64,000 bases of DNA from Paenimyroides ummariense. GTDB lineage: Bacteria > Bacteroidota > Bacteroidia > Flavobacteriales > Flavobacteriaceae. Position 1 is the stretch's first letter. The number at the start of each line of letters is the position of its first letter. The notes beneath the pieces are model-generated. The model saw only the letters and a program-made list of their open reading frames with translations, had not been told where the DNA came from and did no database searches. This document shows positions 52,701-61,298 of the stretch, in pieces. Position numbers and translations under genes: made by a program. The DNA lies in the NCBI RefSeq assembly GCF_900115115.1, contig NZ_FOVI01000003.1, forward strand, positions 1 to 64,000, written 5' to 3'.

Positions 52701-54552
52701 AACAGCTACACATCAGCAAACAAACGTTAATTGTTTCGGATTGTCAGAGGGAAGTGTCTCTTTGTCGGTTTCAGGCGGAACGGCTCCTTATGTGTATCAA
52801 TGGTCAAACGGATTTAAAACAGCGTCGTTGAACCACCTTCCGGCAGGAACTTATACAGTGGTGGTAACCGATAGTAATAATTGTACATTGGCTCACACAG
52901 TAAATATCACACAACCAACAGATGTTGCTACACCAACAGCAGTTAATCAGGTTTTTTGTGTTAATAATAATGCAACCGTAAGTAATTTGATTGTTAGTGG
53001 AAGTAATATAAAATGGTATAGATCAGCAGTTGCTGGTACACCTTTAAGTCCTAATGATTTATTGGTTTCAGGAGATTATTATGCATCGCAAACCATTAAT
53101 GGTTGTGAAAGTTTTGCAAGAACAGGAATAAATGTGGTGATTAATAGTACTCCAATTCCATCAGGATATAGTGTTCAGGAATTTTGTGAACCTTTCGTAC
53201 CAAAAATTTCCGATTTACAACTAACAGGAACCAATATAAAATGGTACACAGCAGCTGTAGGCGGCACGCTTTTAACAAATGCAAGTACATTGCTTAATGG
53301 ATCAACCTATTATGCGTCACAAACACTAAACGGCTGTGAAAGTACTACAAGATTTGCAGTAAAAGTAAATGTTTACCCAAATGCACAGCTTGTTACGAGT
53401 CATTTGGCAATTTGCGATGTGGCAACTATTAACGATATTTCTATTGAAGGATATACAAGTTCACAATTAAAATGGTACAGCAGTTTAACGGCAACAACGC
53501 CATTAAGCCAATCGCAAGTGTTAACAAGCGGAACTTATTATATCAGTACGTTTAACTATAATTTATGCGAATCGGTACGTAAAGCAGTTCAAATAGTAGC
53601 ATCTAACAATGTACCTATTCCTACAGTAAGTACATTGCAAGCTTTCTGTAGTAGCGCAACAGTTGCAGATTTGGTTGCAACGGGTATTAATGGAGCATCA
53701 ATAAAATGGTATAATTCAGCACAAGCAACAACTCCGCTTACTGCAAATACACCTCTTTACAGCGGTACCTATTATGTGGAGCAAGAAATGATGCCTTGTA
53801 AATCTCCAAGAATTGCAGTTGCGGTTCGTGTGGTTTCTCCAACAGCTCCAACCATGACCGATTTTAAATTATGCGAAGACGCTACTGTAGCAGATTTGTA
53901 TTTGGCAGCATCTACATCTACAAAATATGTATGGTATTTAAACAGTACAACAACTACAAAACTACCTGATACCTATGTTTTAACCAGTGGTTATTATTAT
54001 GTTGCAATAGAGTCGTACGGATGTATTTCTAATAGAACAAGTGTTCATGTACAAGTAAATAAACGACCAGCTTCTCCTACAGGTAGTTTGGTTCAGAACT
54101 TTAATTATCAGGCAAAAGTTTCTAATTTGGTAATGAATCAGCCTAATATTGTTTGGTATTTAAGTTATAACGATGCTATTAATAAAATGAATGCTTTAGA
54201 TACATCGGATTTGTTGGTTGATGGAACTACTTATTACGGAGTTACAGTCGATGCGAATTCTTGTAACAGTTACCCAACCGCTGTTAAGGTGGGAGTTACT
54301 TTAGGAACAAACAATCTTGATTTGGAACAACTGAGATATTATCCAAATCCGGTAGATAGTGAATTGGTAATAAGTTATATTGATCCTTTAGAAAATGTAG
54401 AGATTTATGATGTTACCGGTAAACGTGTTTTCAAACAGAAGTACGAAAGTAAATCTATCACTATTGATTTTTCTAGGTTTAGTTCGGGAACTTACATGGT
54501 TAAGGTAATGACTTCAGAAGGATCTCAATTTATCAAAATCATTAAAAAATAA
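49744..54552 (+). CDS. Large T9SS surface adhesin with six SprB repeats and type A sorting domain
   Basis: 1602 aa. Signal peptide (about 1-18, L-I-S-A-Q). The N-terminal domain (about 19-190) has W-Y-K-F-Q-V and G-E-T-Y-Y-L-F-I-D-N, as in CUB/pre-peptidase-like domains. Ig-like segments with W-S-N-G-A-T-T and W-S-T-G-A-T-T strings follow (about 290-430). Six SprB repeats of about 73 residues (about 615-1055) each read 'V-x-C-x-G ... G-G-T-A-P-Y-x-Y-x-W-S-N-G ... L-x-P-G-T-Y-x-V-x-V-T-D-x-N-G-C'. Six I-K-W-Y / T-Y-Y-x repeats (about 1060-1530) follow. The C-terminal type A sorting domain has Y-Y-P-N-P-V, I-Y-D-V-T-G-K-R-V and F-S-S-G-T-Y-M-V-K-V. A SprB-like gliding or adhesion role is inferred. 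Confidence 0.9.
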   Translation: MKKITFLLFILLSNLISAQQDCSTALSICGNSNINYSPIGYGNVYESLGGCLSTGGENNSVWYKFQVATSGTLTFVISPTAAVDYDWAVFGPNVSCSNIGSPIRCNAAGTYGNTGLNMTNTNTVGAPGSNVPFCKYMDVIAGETYYLFIDNWVGLGFNGVAPFSLIWGGTATLHDPFLNSTTAPNPFLPPGNVGSTAGTPREINLCSNSLLFDFSTLSASILNNNQNFAVSYHTTSNNALSGTSPIISPITVNTSTTYYYSISYQDPNGSTVSCRQIGAFKFVDKSIPLAITASSTNLCPGDVATLTSNMSTGNTWSNGATTQSITVANGGTYSLTNTNGICTSTASVIINSSVDPNVQISGDLTFCDGSSTTLTASGTGSGLSYSWSTGATTSSITVATAGSYTVNVTNSNNCTFSKTVVVDKNPLAAVQNASITICSTSATTLFDLTSVQSQISSVPGITFKYYQNQTDAAADNTNTITNPVAFSSGSGVVYVLVKSGNCSKIATINLTVTLTPTIITQPTNKLVCIGGTTSFSTTTMNEIGYQWQVNMGSGFVDLVNDATYSGVTSNTLTITNATRTLNGYSYKLVVESNCSPNLDSNTVVLTVPEVNATLTSVNVSCFGQLDGSATVVTSGGTAPYTYVWSNGSTNSAISNLAPGTYNVVITDANGCTANKSVIITEPAVISNTLKVKNVSCNGGNDASIEVTSSGGTAPFTYLWSHNNATTATITGLVSGTYNVQVKDANNCIKTEQIIITQPDILTATIASKNVSCNGTYTGEATVNVVGGTAPYTYNWNNGITTATNNGLRPGTFSVTVTDAKGCTVNGSVTIIEPTALTVSTKQTKAGCNGATTNSVIATPSGGTQPYTYLWSNGLTTANADNLLPGTYNLTVTDANGCKVNETVSIVATANLSLSFNKKNISCNGLTNGNATAVVTGGKAPFTYSWSTGSINPSINNLGVGIYTLTVTDDYGCSVTETVDITQPDVLTATHQQTNVNCFGLSEGSVSLSVSGGTAPYVYQWSNGFKTASLNHLPAGTYTVVVTDSNNCTLAHTVNITQPTDVATPTAVNQVFCVNNNATVSNLIVSGSNIKWYRSAVAGTPLSPNDLLVSGDYYASQTINGCESFARTGINVVINSTPIPSGYSVQEFCEPFVPKISDLQLTGTNIKWYTAAVGGTLLTNASTLLNGSTYYASQTLNGCESTTRFAVKVNVYPNAQLVTSHLAICDVATINDISIEGYTSSQLKWYSSLTATTPLSQSQVLTSGTYYISTFNYNLCESVRKAVQIVASNNVPIPTVSTLQAFCSSATVADLVATGINGASIKWYNSAQATTPLTANTPLYSGTYYVEQEMMPCKSPRIAVAVRVVSPTAPTMTDFKLCEDATVADLYLAASTSTKYVWYLNSTTTTKLPDTYVLTSGYYYVAIESYGCISNRTSVHVQVNKRPASPTGSLVQNFNYQAKVSNLVMNQPNIVWYLSYNDAINKMNALDTSDLLVDGTTYYGVTVDANSCNSYPTAVKVGVTLGTNNLDLEQLRYYPNPVDSELVISYIDPLENVEIYDVTGKRVFKQKYESKSITIDFSRFSSGTYMVKVMTSEGSQFIKIIKK

Positions 54553-54570
54553 TAAGAATACATATAAAAC

Positions 54571-54605
54571 AAAAAATCCGTTTCAAGTAAGAAACGGATT
54601 TTTTT
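54571..54605. terminator. Bidirectional terminator between the adhesin gene and carB
   Basis: The stem AAATCCGTTTC/GAAACGGATTT with AAGTAA loop is flanked by A- and T-runs and lies between convergent genes. Confidence 0.9.
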
Positions 54606-54621
54606 ATGATAGTAAGTAAAA

Positions 54622-57471
54622 TTATTTACTCAAATACATTTTTCTGCGAGAGTATAAATCGTAGAAAGCATCGTCTTTTAAATTATCAATAAACAAAATA
54701 CTTTCTCCAGTTGATTTCATTTCAGGCCCTAATGCTTTGTTTACACCTGGGAATTTATTAAAAGAAAAAATAGGTTGCTTTATAGCATATCCATCCAATT
54801 TTGGATTAAAAGTAAAATCGGTAACTTTTGCGCCCAACATTACTTTAGTTGCATAGTTTACATAAGGTTCGCCGTACGCTTTAGCGATAAACGGAACCGT
54901 ACGAGATGCACGTGGATTTGCTTCAATGATATAAACCGTATCATCTTTAACAGCAAACTGTATGTTGATTAAACCTTTTGTTTTTAAGGCAACCGCAATC
55001 TTTTTAGTATGATCTTTTATCTGTTGTAAAACAAATTCACCTAAATTGAAAGGAGGCAATGTAGCGTTTGAATCGCCCGAGTGCACACCACAAGGTTCAA
55101 TGTGTTCCATAATTCCAATGATGTAAACATTTTCACCATCGCAAATTGCATCAGCTTCTGCTTCTATAGCTCCAGCTAAATAATGGTCTAACAACAATTT
55201 GTTACCTGGAATCGATTTTAATAAATCAATTACGTGCTCTTCTAATTCTTTTTTGTTGATTACTATTTTCATTCCCTGACCACCCAAAACATAAGACGGA
55301 CGTACTAAAAGAGGAAAATCTAATTCATCGGCTAACTTCGATGCTTCGTCTGCAGTGGTTGCCACACCAAATTTAGGGAACGGTATATTTAATTCGGTTA
55401 ACAATTCAGAGAAACGTCCGCGATCTTCCGCTAAATCTAAAGCTTCGTAGCTTGTTCCAATAATTTTAATTCCGTATTTATCTAACTTTTCAGCTAGCTT
55501 CAAAGCAGTTTGTCCGCCTAACTGTACAATAACTCCTTCTGGTTTTTCATGACGGATGATGTCGTAAATATGTTCCCAATAAACAGGTTCAAAGTACAAT
55601 TTATCAGCCGTATCAAAATCAGTAGAAACTGTTTCTGGGTTACAGTTGATCATAATAGTTTCGTAACCACTTTCTGATGCTGCCAAAACGCCGTGCACAC
55701 AAGAATAATCAAATTCAATACCTTGTCCAATTCGGTTTGGTCCCGATCCTAAAACAACGATTTTCTTTTTATCGGTACGAACAGATTCGTTTGCAGAATA
55801 AGTTGTTCCGTCTGCTTTTTCGATATCAGCTTCAAAAGTAGAGTAGTAGTAAGGTGTTTGAGCTACGAATTCTGCCGCACACGTATCAACCAATTTATAA
55901 ACGCGGTTAATATTCATTTGTTCGCGCAATGCATGAATTTCGCTTTCTAAACAACGTAACATGTGAGCGATTTGGCGATCTGCAAATCCTTTTTGTTTCG
56001 CTTCTAACAACAAATCTTTTGGTAATGAAGTCAATGTGTGTTTAGAAACTTCTTGTTCTAAAGCATACATTTCTTCGTACTGCTTTAAGAACCACATGTC
56101 TATTTTTGTAATCTGATGAATGGTGCTTAAAGGAATTCCCAATGCAATAGCATCATAAATCACGAAAACGCGATCCCATGAAGCATGTTCTAATTTATCT
56201 AAAATTTGATCGTAATTCGTGTATCCTTTACCGTCTGCACCAATTCCGTTACGTTTAATTTCTAACGATTGTGTTGCTTTTTGTAAGGCTTCTTGGAACG
56301 ATCGACCAATTCCCATTACTTCACCAACCGATTTCATCTGTAAACCTAAGGTACGATCTGCACCTTCGAATTTATCAAAGTTCCAACGAGGAATTTTTAC
56401 GATAACGTAATCCAAAGTTGGTTCGAATAAAGCTGAGGTTGATTTTGTAATTTGATTTTGTAATTCATCTAACGTATAACCTAACGCCAGTTTTGTAGCT
56501 ATTTTTGCAATTGGATATCCCGTTGCTTTTGATGCCAATGCAGATGAACGAGATACACGCGGATTGATTTCAATTGCCACAATGTCTTCTTTTTCGTCTG
56601 GAGATACAGCAAACTGAACGTTACATCCACCAGCAAAGTTACCAATAGAACGCATCATTTTTATTGCCATATCGCGCATACGTTGAAACGTACGGTCTGA
56701 TAACGTCATAGCGGGTGCAACAGTAATGGAATCACCTGTGTGAATTCCCATGGCATCCATGTTTTCAATGGTACAGATAATTACAACGTTGTCGTTTTTA
56801 TCGCGCAATAACTCTAATTCGTATTCTTTCCAACCCAATAACGCTTTGTCAATCAATACTTCGTGAATTGGCGATGCTTCTAAACCGTATGTTAGTAAAC
56901 CGTCAAAATCTTCTTCTTTATGTACAAAAGCAGCACCTGTTCCACCTAAAGTAAACGAAGGACGAATTACCAAAGGAAAACCGAATTCTTGAGCAATTTC
57001 CTTTCCTTCTAAAAACGAAGTAGCTGTTTTAGCCGGAGCAAACGGAATATCGATTCTTGATAATAACTGCTTAAACTGTTCGCGATCTTCGGTTACGTTA
57101 ATGGCATTGATATCAACACCTATTAATTTCACGTCAAAATCTTGCCAAATACCTTTTTCATCTGCTTCCAAACATAAATTTAAAGCTGTTTGTCCGCCCA
57201 TTGTTGGTAAAACCGCATCGATTTCCGGATGCGCTTTTAAAATTTCAATGATAGATTTGGTATTTAAAGGCTTTAAATATACATGATCCGCCATGGAAGG
57301 ATCGGTCATGATGGTTGCAGGATTTGAATTGATCAAGATTACTTTGATTCCTTCTTCACGTAAAGAACGCGCCGATTGCGACCCTGAATAGTCAAACTCA
57401 CAAGCCTGACCAATGATGATTGGACCAGAACCAATGATTAAAACTGTTTTAATTGAATTATCTTTAGGCAT
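54622..57471 (-). CDS. carB: Carbamoyl-phosphate synthase large subunit, without the C-terminal allosteric domain
   Basis: 949 aa, against about 1070 in E. coli. It makes carbamoyl phosphate from bicarbonate, ATP and ammonia for pyrimidine and arginine synthesis. Both ATP-grasp halves are complete: G-S-G-P-I-I-I-G-Q-A-C-E-F-D-Y-S-G (about 13-29) and G-S-G-P-N-R-I-G-Q-G-I-E-F-D-Y-S (about 573-588), with R-P-S-F-T-L-G-G-T-G and R-P-S-Y-V-L-G-G-Q-G. The protein ends at G-P-E-M-K-S-T-G-E-S-I-L plus 21 residues, just where the MGS-like regulatory domain (UMP/ornithine site) begins in E. coli. The stop is clean and followed by a terminator. The small subunit gene carA is not nearby. Confidence 0.95.
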   Translation of the reverse strand: MPKDNSIKTVLIIGSGPIIIGQACEFDYSGSQSARSLREEGIKVILINSNPATIMTDPSMADHVYLKPLNTKSIIEILKAHPEIDAVLPTMGGQTALNLCLEADEKGIWQDFDVKLIGVDINAINVTEDREQFKQLLSRIDIPFAPAKTATSFLEGKEIAQEFGFPLVIRPSFTLGGTGAAFVHKEEDFDGLLTYGLEASPIHEVLIDKALLGWKEYELELLRDKNDNVVIICTIENMDAMGIHTGDSITVAPAMTLSDRTFQRMRDMAIKMMRSIGNFAGGCNVQFAVSPDEKEDIVAIEINPRVSRSSALASKATGYPIAKIATKLALGYTLDELQNQITKSTSALFEPTLDYVIVKIPRWNFDKFEGADRTLGLQMKSVGEVMGIGRSFQEALQKATQSLEIKRNGIGADGKGYTNYDQILDKLEHASWDRVFVIYDAIALGIPLSTIHQITKIDMWFLKQYEEMYALEQEVSKHTLTSLPKDLLLEAKQKGFADRQIAHMLRCLESEIHALREQMNINRVYKLVDTCAAEFVAQTPYYYSTFEADIEKADGTTYSANESVRTDKKKIVVLGSGPNRIGQGIEFDYSCVHGVLAASESGYETIMINCNPETVSTDFDTADKLYFEPVYWEHIYDIIRHEKPEGVIVQLGGQTALKLAEKLDKYGIKIIGTSYEALDLAEDRGRFSELLTELNIPFPKFGVATTADEASKLADELDFPLLVRPSYVLGGQGMKIVINKKELEEHVIDLLKSIPGNKLLLDHYLAGAIEAEADAICDGENVYIIGIMEHIEPCGVHSGDSNATLPPFNLGEFVLQQIKDHTKKIAVALKTKGLINIQFAVKDDTVYIIEANPRASRTVPFIAKAYGEPYVNYATKVMLGAKVTDFTFNPKLDGYAIKQPIFSFNKFPGVNKALGPEMKSTGESILFIDNLKDDAFYDLYSRRKMYLSK

Positions 57472-57560
57472 TGTAAATAATTGGTGTTGTTATTTAGGTA
57501 AATTTATTGATAATTAGTTGAAATTCATCTTAAAAAAAGAGAAAAACGAAAAGGTATAAA

Positions 57561-57590
57561 AAAAGGCGATACACTTAAAGTAACGCCTTT
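57561..57590 (-). terminator. Terminator of rpmH
   Basis: The stem AAAGGCG-x-TAC / GTA-x-CGCCTTT has one mismatch and is followed on the minus strand by T7. It separates rpmH from carB. Confidence 0.8.
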
Positions 57591-57608
57591 ATTTATGATG
57601 AAACATCA

Positions 57609-57770
57609 TTATTTTTTATGTCTTGGTTCGCTAGAAACCGTTAACTTATGTCTTCCTTTAGCTCTTCTGCGTGCTAATACTTTTCTACCGTTAGCGCTAG
57701 CCATTCTGTCCATGAAACCGTGTTTGTTTCTTCTTTTTCTTTTTGATGGTTGAAACGTTCTCTTACTCAT
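57609..57770 (-). CDS. rpmH: 50S ribosomal protein L34
   Basis: 53 aa, short and very basic. It begins [13 protein letters not shown] and contains N-K-H-G-F-M-D-R-M and [13 protein letters not shown], the core of L34, a late-assembling large-subunit protein. A C-terminal tail [13 protein letters not shown] is typical of Flavobacteriia. It has its own promoter (57843-57872) and terminator. rnpA and dnaA do not flank it, unlike the classical rpmH-rnpA arrangement. Confidence 0.97.
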
Positions 57771-57842
57771 TGCTTCTTATCTTTAAATCTATAAATTTTA
57801 CAAATGTTCAGCTTTGAAATCAAGCAGCTTCAAAACCGAGTG

Positions 57843-57872
57843 CAAATATACAAATCCTTTTAAAACCTACAA
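57843..57872 (-). promoter_or_regulatory. Promoter of rpmH
   Basis: On the minus strand there is TTG at 57870-57872, a 19-bp spacer and TATATTTG at 57843-57850. The leader is about 70 nt. Confidence 0.65.
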
Positions 57873-57934
57873 ATTGTTTTTTAAAATAATTTTACTTTTA
57901 TGTTACTAAATGTACTATAATTTAAAAACACCTT

Positions 57935-57963
57935 TTGTTGCTTATAGGATTTTACTACATTTG
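57935..57963 (+). promoter_or_regulatory. Promoter of the TPR-like membrane protein gene
   Basis: TTG at 57935-57937, an 18-bp spacer and TACATTTG at 57956-57963. The ATG at 57986 follows. The in-frame start at 57935 lies in the promoter and is rejected. Confidence 0.65.
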
Positions 57964-57985
57964 CAAAATTAAAAATAAAACAGAC

Positions 57986-58549
57986 ATGATTAACAAGAAT
58001 ATAAAAATTATAGTTGCAGCCCTTTTATTAGCTACAGCAGTTTGGCAGTTTACAGAAAACAATATTGGCAACGGTATATTTTTAATTATTTTGGTACTGT
58101 TAATTGTACTGATTTATTTTAAGAACGAAATGCTGATTATGACCTTGTTTAAGTTTAGAAAGCAAGATATGGATGGCGCTAAAAAGATTTTGTCTAAAAT
58201 TAATCCCGAAACGGCTTTAGTTAAAAATCAACAAGGGTATTACCATTATTTAAACGGTATCATCAATGCGCAAAACAATTTAAATCAGGCAGAAAAAGAT
58301 TTTCGTAAGGCAATTGATTTAGGTTTGAACCAGAAAGAAGATTTGGCTGTATCTAAATTGCAGTTGGCAGGAATTGTAATGAGCAAAAATCGTCCGGCTG
58401 AAGCGCAGAAATTAATTGCCGAAGCAAAACAACACGATACCAAAGGAATGCTTAAAGAACAGATTTCGATGATCGAAGGGCAAATGAAACAAGCCCGCGG
58501 ACAAAAAGTGCCAATGTGGTACAACCATAGCAAAAAAAGAGGTTTTTAA
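57986..58549 (+). CDS. Membrane protein with TPR-like cytoplasmic domain
   Basis: 187 aa. Two close TM helices (about 6-22 and 29-47) are followed by a helical region resembling one or two TPR units: Y-H-Y-L-N-G-I-I-N-A-Q-N-N-L-N-Q-A-E-K-D-F-R-K-A-I-D-L-G-L (about 88-116) and A-V-S-K-L-Q-L-A-G-I-V-M-S-K-N-R-P-A-E-A-Q. It is a conserved flavobacterial protein of unknown role, and a scaffold function is likely for the TPR part. Start chosen from the promoter. Confidence 0.75.
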   Translation: MINKNIKIIVAALLLATAVWQFTENNIGNGIFLIILVLLIVLIYFKNEMLIMTLFKFRKQDMDGAKKILSKINPETALVKNQQGYYHYLNGIINAQNNLNQAEKDFRKAIDLGLNQKEDLAVSKLQLAGIVMSKNRPAEAQKLIAEAKQHDTKGMLKEQISMIEGQMKQARGQKVPMWYNHSKKRGF

Positions 58550-58570
58550 TTTCTTTAAAACATAAGTATT

Positions 58571-58600
58571 AAGCCATTCGTTTCTAGAGTGGCTTTTTTT
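58571..58600 (+). terminator. Terminator of the TPR-like gene
   Basis: The stem AAGCCATTC/GAGTGGCTT (one wobble pair) is followed by T7. Confidence 0.8.
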
Positions 58601-58656
58601 GTAAATTCAGTTTTTATCAATAACATTCAATATTTAACCTTAAAGCAAACACTAAA

Positions 58657-59532
58657 ATGTATCATAAATTAATAATTAGTTTACTTTGTATTTTCTTTAT
58701 TAGTTGTAATAAATCTGAAAATAATAGAACTATTGATTTTTCTAAAGACCGCGATTTTAGAATTATCAATATTTTTAATGAACAAACCTATGCCGATTTA
58801 GAACAAAGGCTTCCAAATAACATCAAACCCAATGCTGAAAGTGAAGAATCGTATGCCTTTTATTCTTACTTATCTCTAAAACCTAACAAAGACTATACTT
58901 TTTTAATAGGTAATAAATTTATGTACGGAACTTATTCTGTAATCAATAAAGATGAAATCTTATTAAAGTCAGAAGAATTCGGAGATATTCCTTTAAAAAT
59001 TATGAAGGAAGCAAATGGTTGCATTCAAATTCATGGAGATTTTAAAGCTTACAAAAGCGATATGATGTTGGAATTAGACGGAAATACGAAGTATTATTTA
59101 AACTTAAATACCGATTTTGAAAAACTGGGAAAAGAAAACGATATTCGATCTGTAGCATTCAACCAATGGCGTTTTCAACCACAACAAAAAGAAACCGATG
59201 AAGAAATTAAAAACCGATTAATTTTAAACTTAAAATATATCGCTGCTTACATGCGTGTGCACATGTACGGCGGATTCAATCAAATTCATACAGCTGGTAT
59301 TCATTCGCCTTTTCTGTATGCAAGAAACGGATTGTTTTTGTATGAATGGCAACGTGTACCTTATTTTTGGAAACATGTTTTTTATGATGAAAAAGATGCT
59401 GAAAAAGCCTTTAAACTTTTACGCAACACATTTAGAACAGCAGAACCTCCAAAGTTTATAGACAATTGGCTGGCTTATAACGAAAGATGTTTGCAAACTG
59501 TAATTAAAAATCTGGAAGAAGAAGATATTTAA
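58657..59532 (+). CDS. Predicted lipoprotein of unknown function
   Basis: 291 aa. The lipobox is F-F-I-S-C (Cys17). The mature protein is mixed alpha/beta with C-terminal aromatic helices (Y-I-A-A-Y-M-R-V-H-M-Y-G-G-F, F-L-Y-E-W-Q-R-V-P-Y-F-W-K-H-V-F-Y). Strings such as L-I-G-N-K-F-M-Y-G-T-Y-S-V do not match a family I know. It has its own terminator (59539-59569) and no operon partners. Outer-membrane anchoring is likely. Confidence 0.75.
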   Translation: MYHKLIISLLCIFFISCNKSENNRTIDFSKDRDFRIINIFNEQTYADLEQRLPNNIKPNAESEESYAFYSYLSLKPNKDYTFLIGNKFMYGTYSVINKDEILLKSEEFGDIPLKIMKEANGCIQIHGDFKAYKSDMMLELDGNTKYYLNLNTDFEKLGKENDIRSVAFNQWRFQPQQKETDEEIKNRLILNLKYIAAYMRVHMYGGFNQIHTAGIHSPFLYARNGLFLYEWQRVPYFWKHVFYDEKDAEKAFKLLRNTFRTAEPPKFIDNWLAYNERCLQTVIKNLEEEDI

Positions 59533-59538
59533 GAATAC

Positions 59539-59569
59539 AAAAGCCTCAATATTAATTGAGGCTTTTTTT
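59539..59569. terminator. Bidirectional terminator between the lipoprotein gene and the lytic transglycosylase gene
   Basis: The stem AAAAGCCTCAAT with its complement and a 4-nt loop lies between convergent genes. Confidence 0.85.
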
Positions 59570-59574
59570 ATAAA

Positions 59575-60465
59575 TCACTTTCTTTTAAAACCTTCGGTAG
59601 GTATTTGTATATTGTACGTTTTATTAGGTTGAACAATCAACGAAGTATCAATTAACCAAGGATTGTACAACTTTAAAAGTTTGTAGTTAATACCTTGATC
59701 CAATGCCCATTTTTGCAGGTCATCAATATTAGCATTTACTGCAACGATTTTGGTTTTCACTGGCTGATACAATTCATCTTTACCAAAAACATAACCATAT
59801 TTATCTGCATTGGTCATAATTTCTTTCAATGCCAGAATTCTAAAAACGTAGCGCGATGTTTCTTCGTTCAAATACAAATCGTAATAATCGGTTACACCTT
59901 GCGCAATTTGTTGGCGTTCAATACCCGCCATTCCTCTGTTGTAAGCAGCCGCAACCAATGTCCAGCTTCCAAATTTTGCGTAAGCTCTTTTTAAGTAAAC
60001 ACAAGCAGCTTCTGTAGCTTTAATAACATCGTAACGTTCATCAACCGTACTGCTTACTTCCAAATTATATTCTTTAGCCGTTTCGGGCATAAACTGCCAA
60101 AAACCTTTCGCACCTGCAGTAGATGTAGCGTTGGTCAACGCACTTTCAATTACGCACAGATATTTAAAATCGTCCGGAATCCCGTTACGTTTTAAAATAG
60201 GTTCAATATCAACAAAATGTCTGTTTGCCCTTTTAATAATCAGACTTGTTGCTGAATGCAGGTTAATGTTAACCATCATTTCGCGATCTAAACGTTCTTT
60301 CACATCAATAATTTCCAATGGCACACGTTCACCGCAGAAATCAGCATTTTTTATGTAAAAATTTGTTTCAGATGCATTTCTTTCAACAGTCGTAAACTGA
60401 TAAAAACCAGCCGACAATGCAACTACACCAACTATTAAAGCAATTTTTTTATACGTCTTTTTCAT
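59575..60465 (-). CDS. Membrane-anchored lytic transglycosylase
   Basis: 296 aa. One N-terminal helix (about 7-24) acts as a signal or anchor. The SLT domain has the catalytic Glu in L-C-V-I-E-S-A-L (about 104-111), A-G-A-K-G-F-W-Q-F-M-P-E-T-A (about 118-131), D-P-like V-D-E-R-Y-D and A-A-Y-N-R-G-M-A-G-I (about 173-182), the family pattern that cleaves peptidoglycan with 1,6-anhydro ends. A C-terminal segment (about 235-290) resembles a LysM-like module (I-D-D-L-Q-K-W-A, I-Q-I-P). It starts 2 bp after the hydrolase gene, so the two are cotranscribed. Confidence 0.92.
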   Translation of the reverse strand: MKKTYKKIALIVGVVALSAGFYQFTTVERNASETNFYIKNADFCGERVPLEIIDVKERLDREMMVNINLHSATSLIIKRANRHFVDIEPILKRNGIPDDFKYLCVIESALTNATSTAGAKGFWQFMPETAKEYNLEVSSTVDERYDVIKATEAACVYLKRAYAKFGSWTLVAAAYNRGMAGIERQQIAQGVTDYYDLYLNEETSRYVFRILALKEIMTNADKYGYVFGKDELYQPVKTKIVAVNANIDDLQKWALDQGINYKLLKLYNPWLIDTSLIVQPNKTYNIQIPTEGFKRK

Positions 60466-60467
60466 AT

Positions 60468-61121
60468 TTATTTTTCTAGAATTTCCAATAGCTTTTTATT
60501 GATCCATTTAGCGTTTACAAGCACCATAACATGTGTTCCATTCTCCAAAAACTCGGCATTTTTAATTCGTTTGTGCGGAAAAATATGATCCTTTGTTCCG
60601 TGTAAATGATATACGTTTTCAACCGGATTTATATTTTCCCAAGAAATAACAGACTTAAATGCCCAATCCAAGTAATTAACCGAACGTACCGACAAATATT
60701 TTTGATACATATCGATTCGCTGATGGATTTTTTTTGAAGATACTATTTTTTTTGTAACATTTTCAATTAAATTGATATATGATGTTGGAAAAAAACGATA
60801 CAGTTTCCATTTTTTAGCCCAATGTATTCTAATAGGAAATTCCGATGGATCTTTTACGCTTGATATGATAACCACTTTTTCAACAGCTATAATTTTGGCA
60901 ATTTCCTGCACAATGATCCCTCCAAACGAAACGCCGATTAAAATAGGATTTTCTAAAGTAATTTGCAGAGCAATACGCTCGCTGTATTTTTGTAGCGATT
61001 CATCTTTCTCTGGTTCCAACCATTCAATAAAATGAAGATTGTATTTTGAATTATCGAGTTTAATATTTTCAAAAATGTCACAATTTGCAGCCATTCCCGG
61101 CATAAAATAGATGTTTTTCAT
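60468..61121 (-). CDS. Alpha/beta-fold hydrolase
   Basis: 217 aa. The nucleophile elbow is G-V-S-F-G-G (about 63-68, Ser about 65), with a Gly-Met-Ala motif near the N-terminus (M-P-G-M-A-A-N) for the oxyanion region. The candidate acid is in L-H-G-T-K-D-H-I-F-P (about 171-180) and the candidate His in N-G-T-H-V-M (about 193-198). No signal peptide. The substrate is unknown; such small hydrolases act on esters or thioesters. It is cotranscribed with the downstream lytic transglycosylase. Confidence 0.85.
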   Translation of the reverse strand: MKNIYFMPGMAANCDIFENIKLDNSKYNLHFIEWLEPEKDESLQKYSERIALQITLENPILIGVSFGGIIVQEIAKIIAVEKVVIISSVKDPSEFPIRIHWAKKWKLYRFFPTSYINLIENVTKKIVSSKKIHQRIDMYQKYLSVRSVNYLDWAFKSVISWENINPVENVYHLHGTKDHIFPHKRIKNAEFLENGTHVMVLVNAKWINKKLLEILEK

Positions 61122-61298
61122 CTAAAATAAATTTGTAATTATAATAACTATTTTGCATTATTAAAAACTATTTCATTAATTTGCAATCAAAATAAATAAG
61201 AAATTATATTTTAATTTTTAATAATGCTTTATTTTCATTAAAATTCATTTCTTACCGAAAGAACCTTTGAAATATATAAAAATAGAAAAAATTGTTAT

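Noticed and set aside
51600..52920. Regular repeats resembling a CRISPR-like or satellite array
   Set aside because: The period of about 220 bp stays in frame and encodes SprB protein repeats with diverged DNA. There are no short identical repeats with unique spacers.
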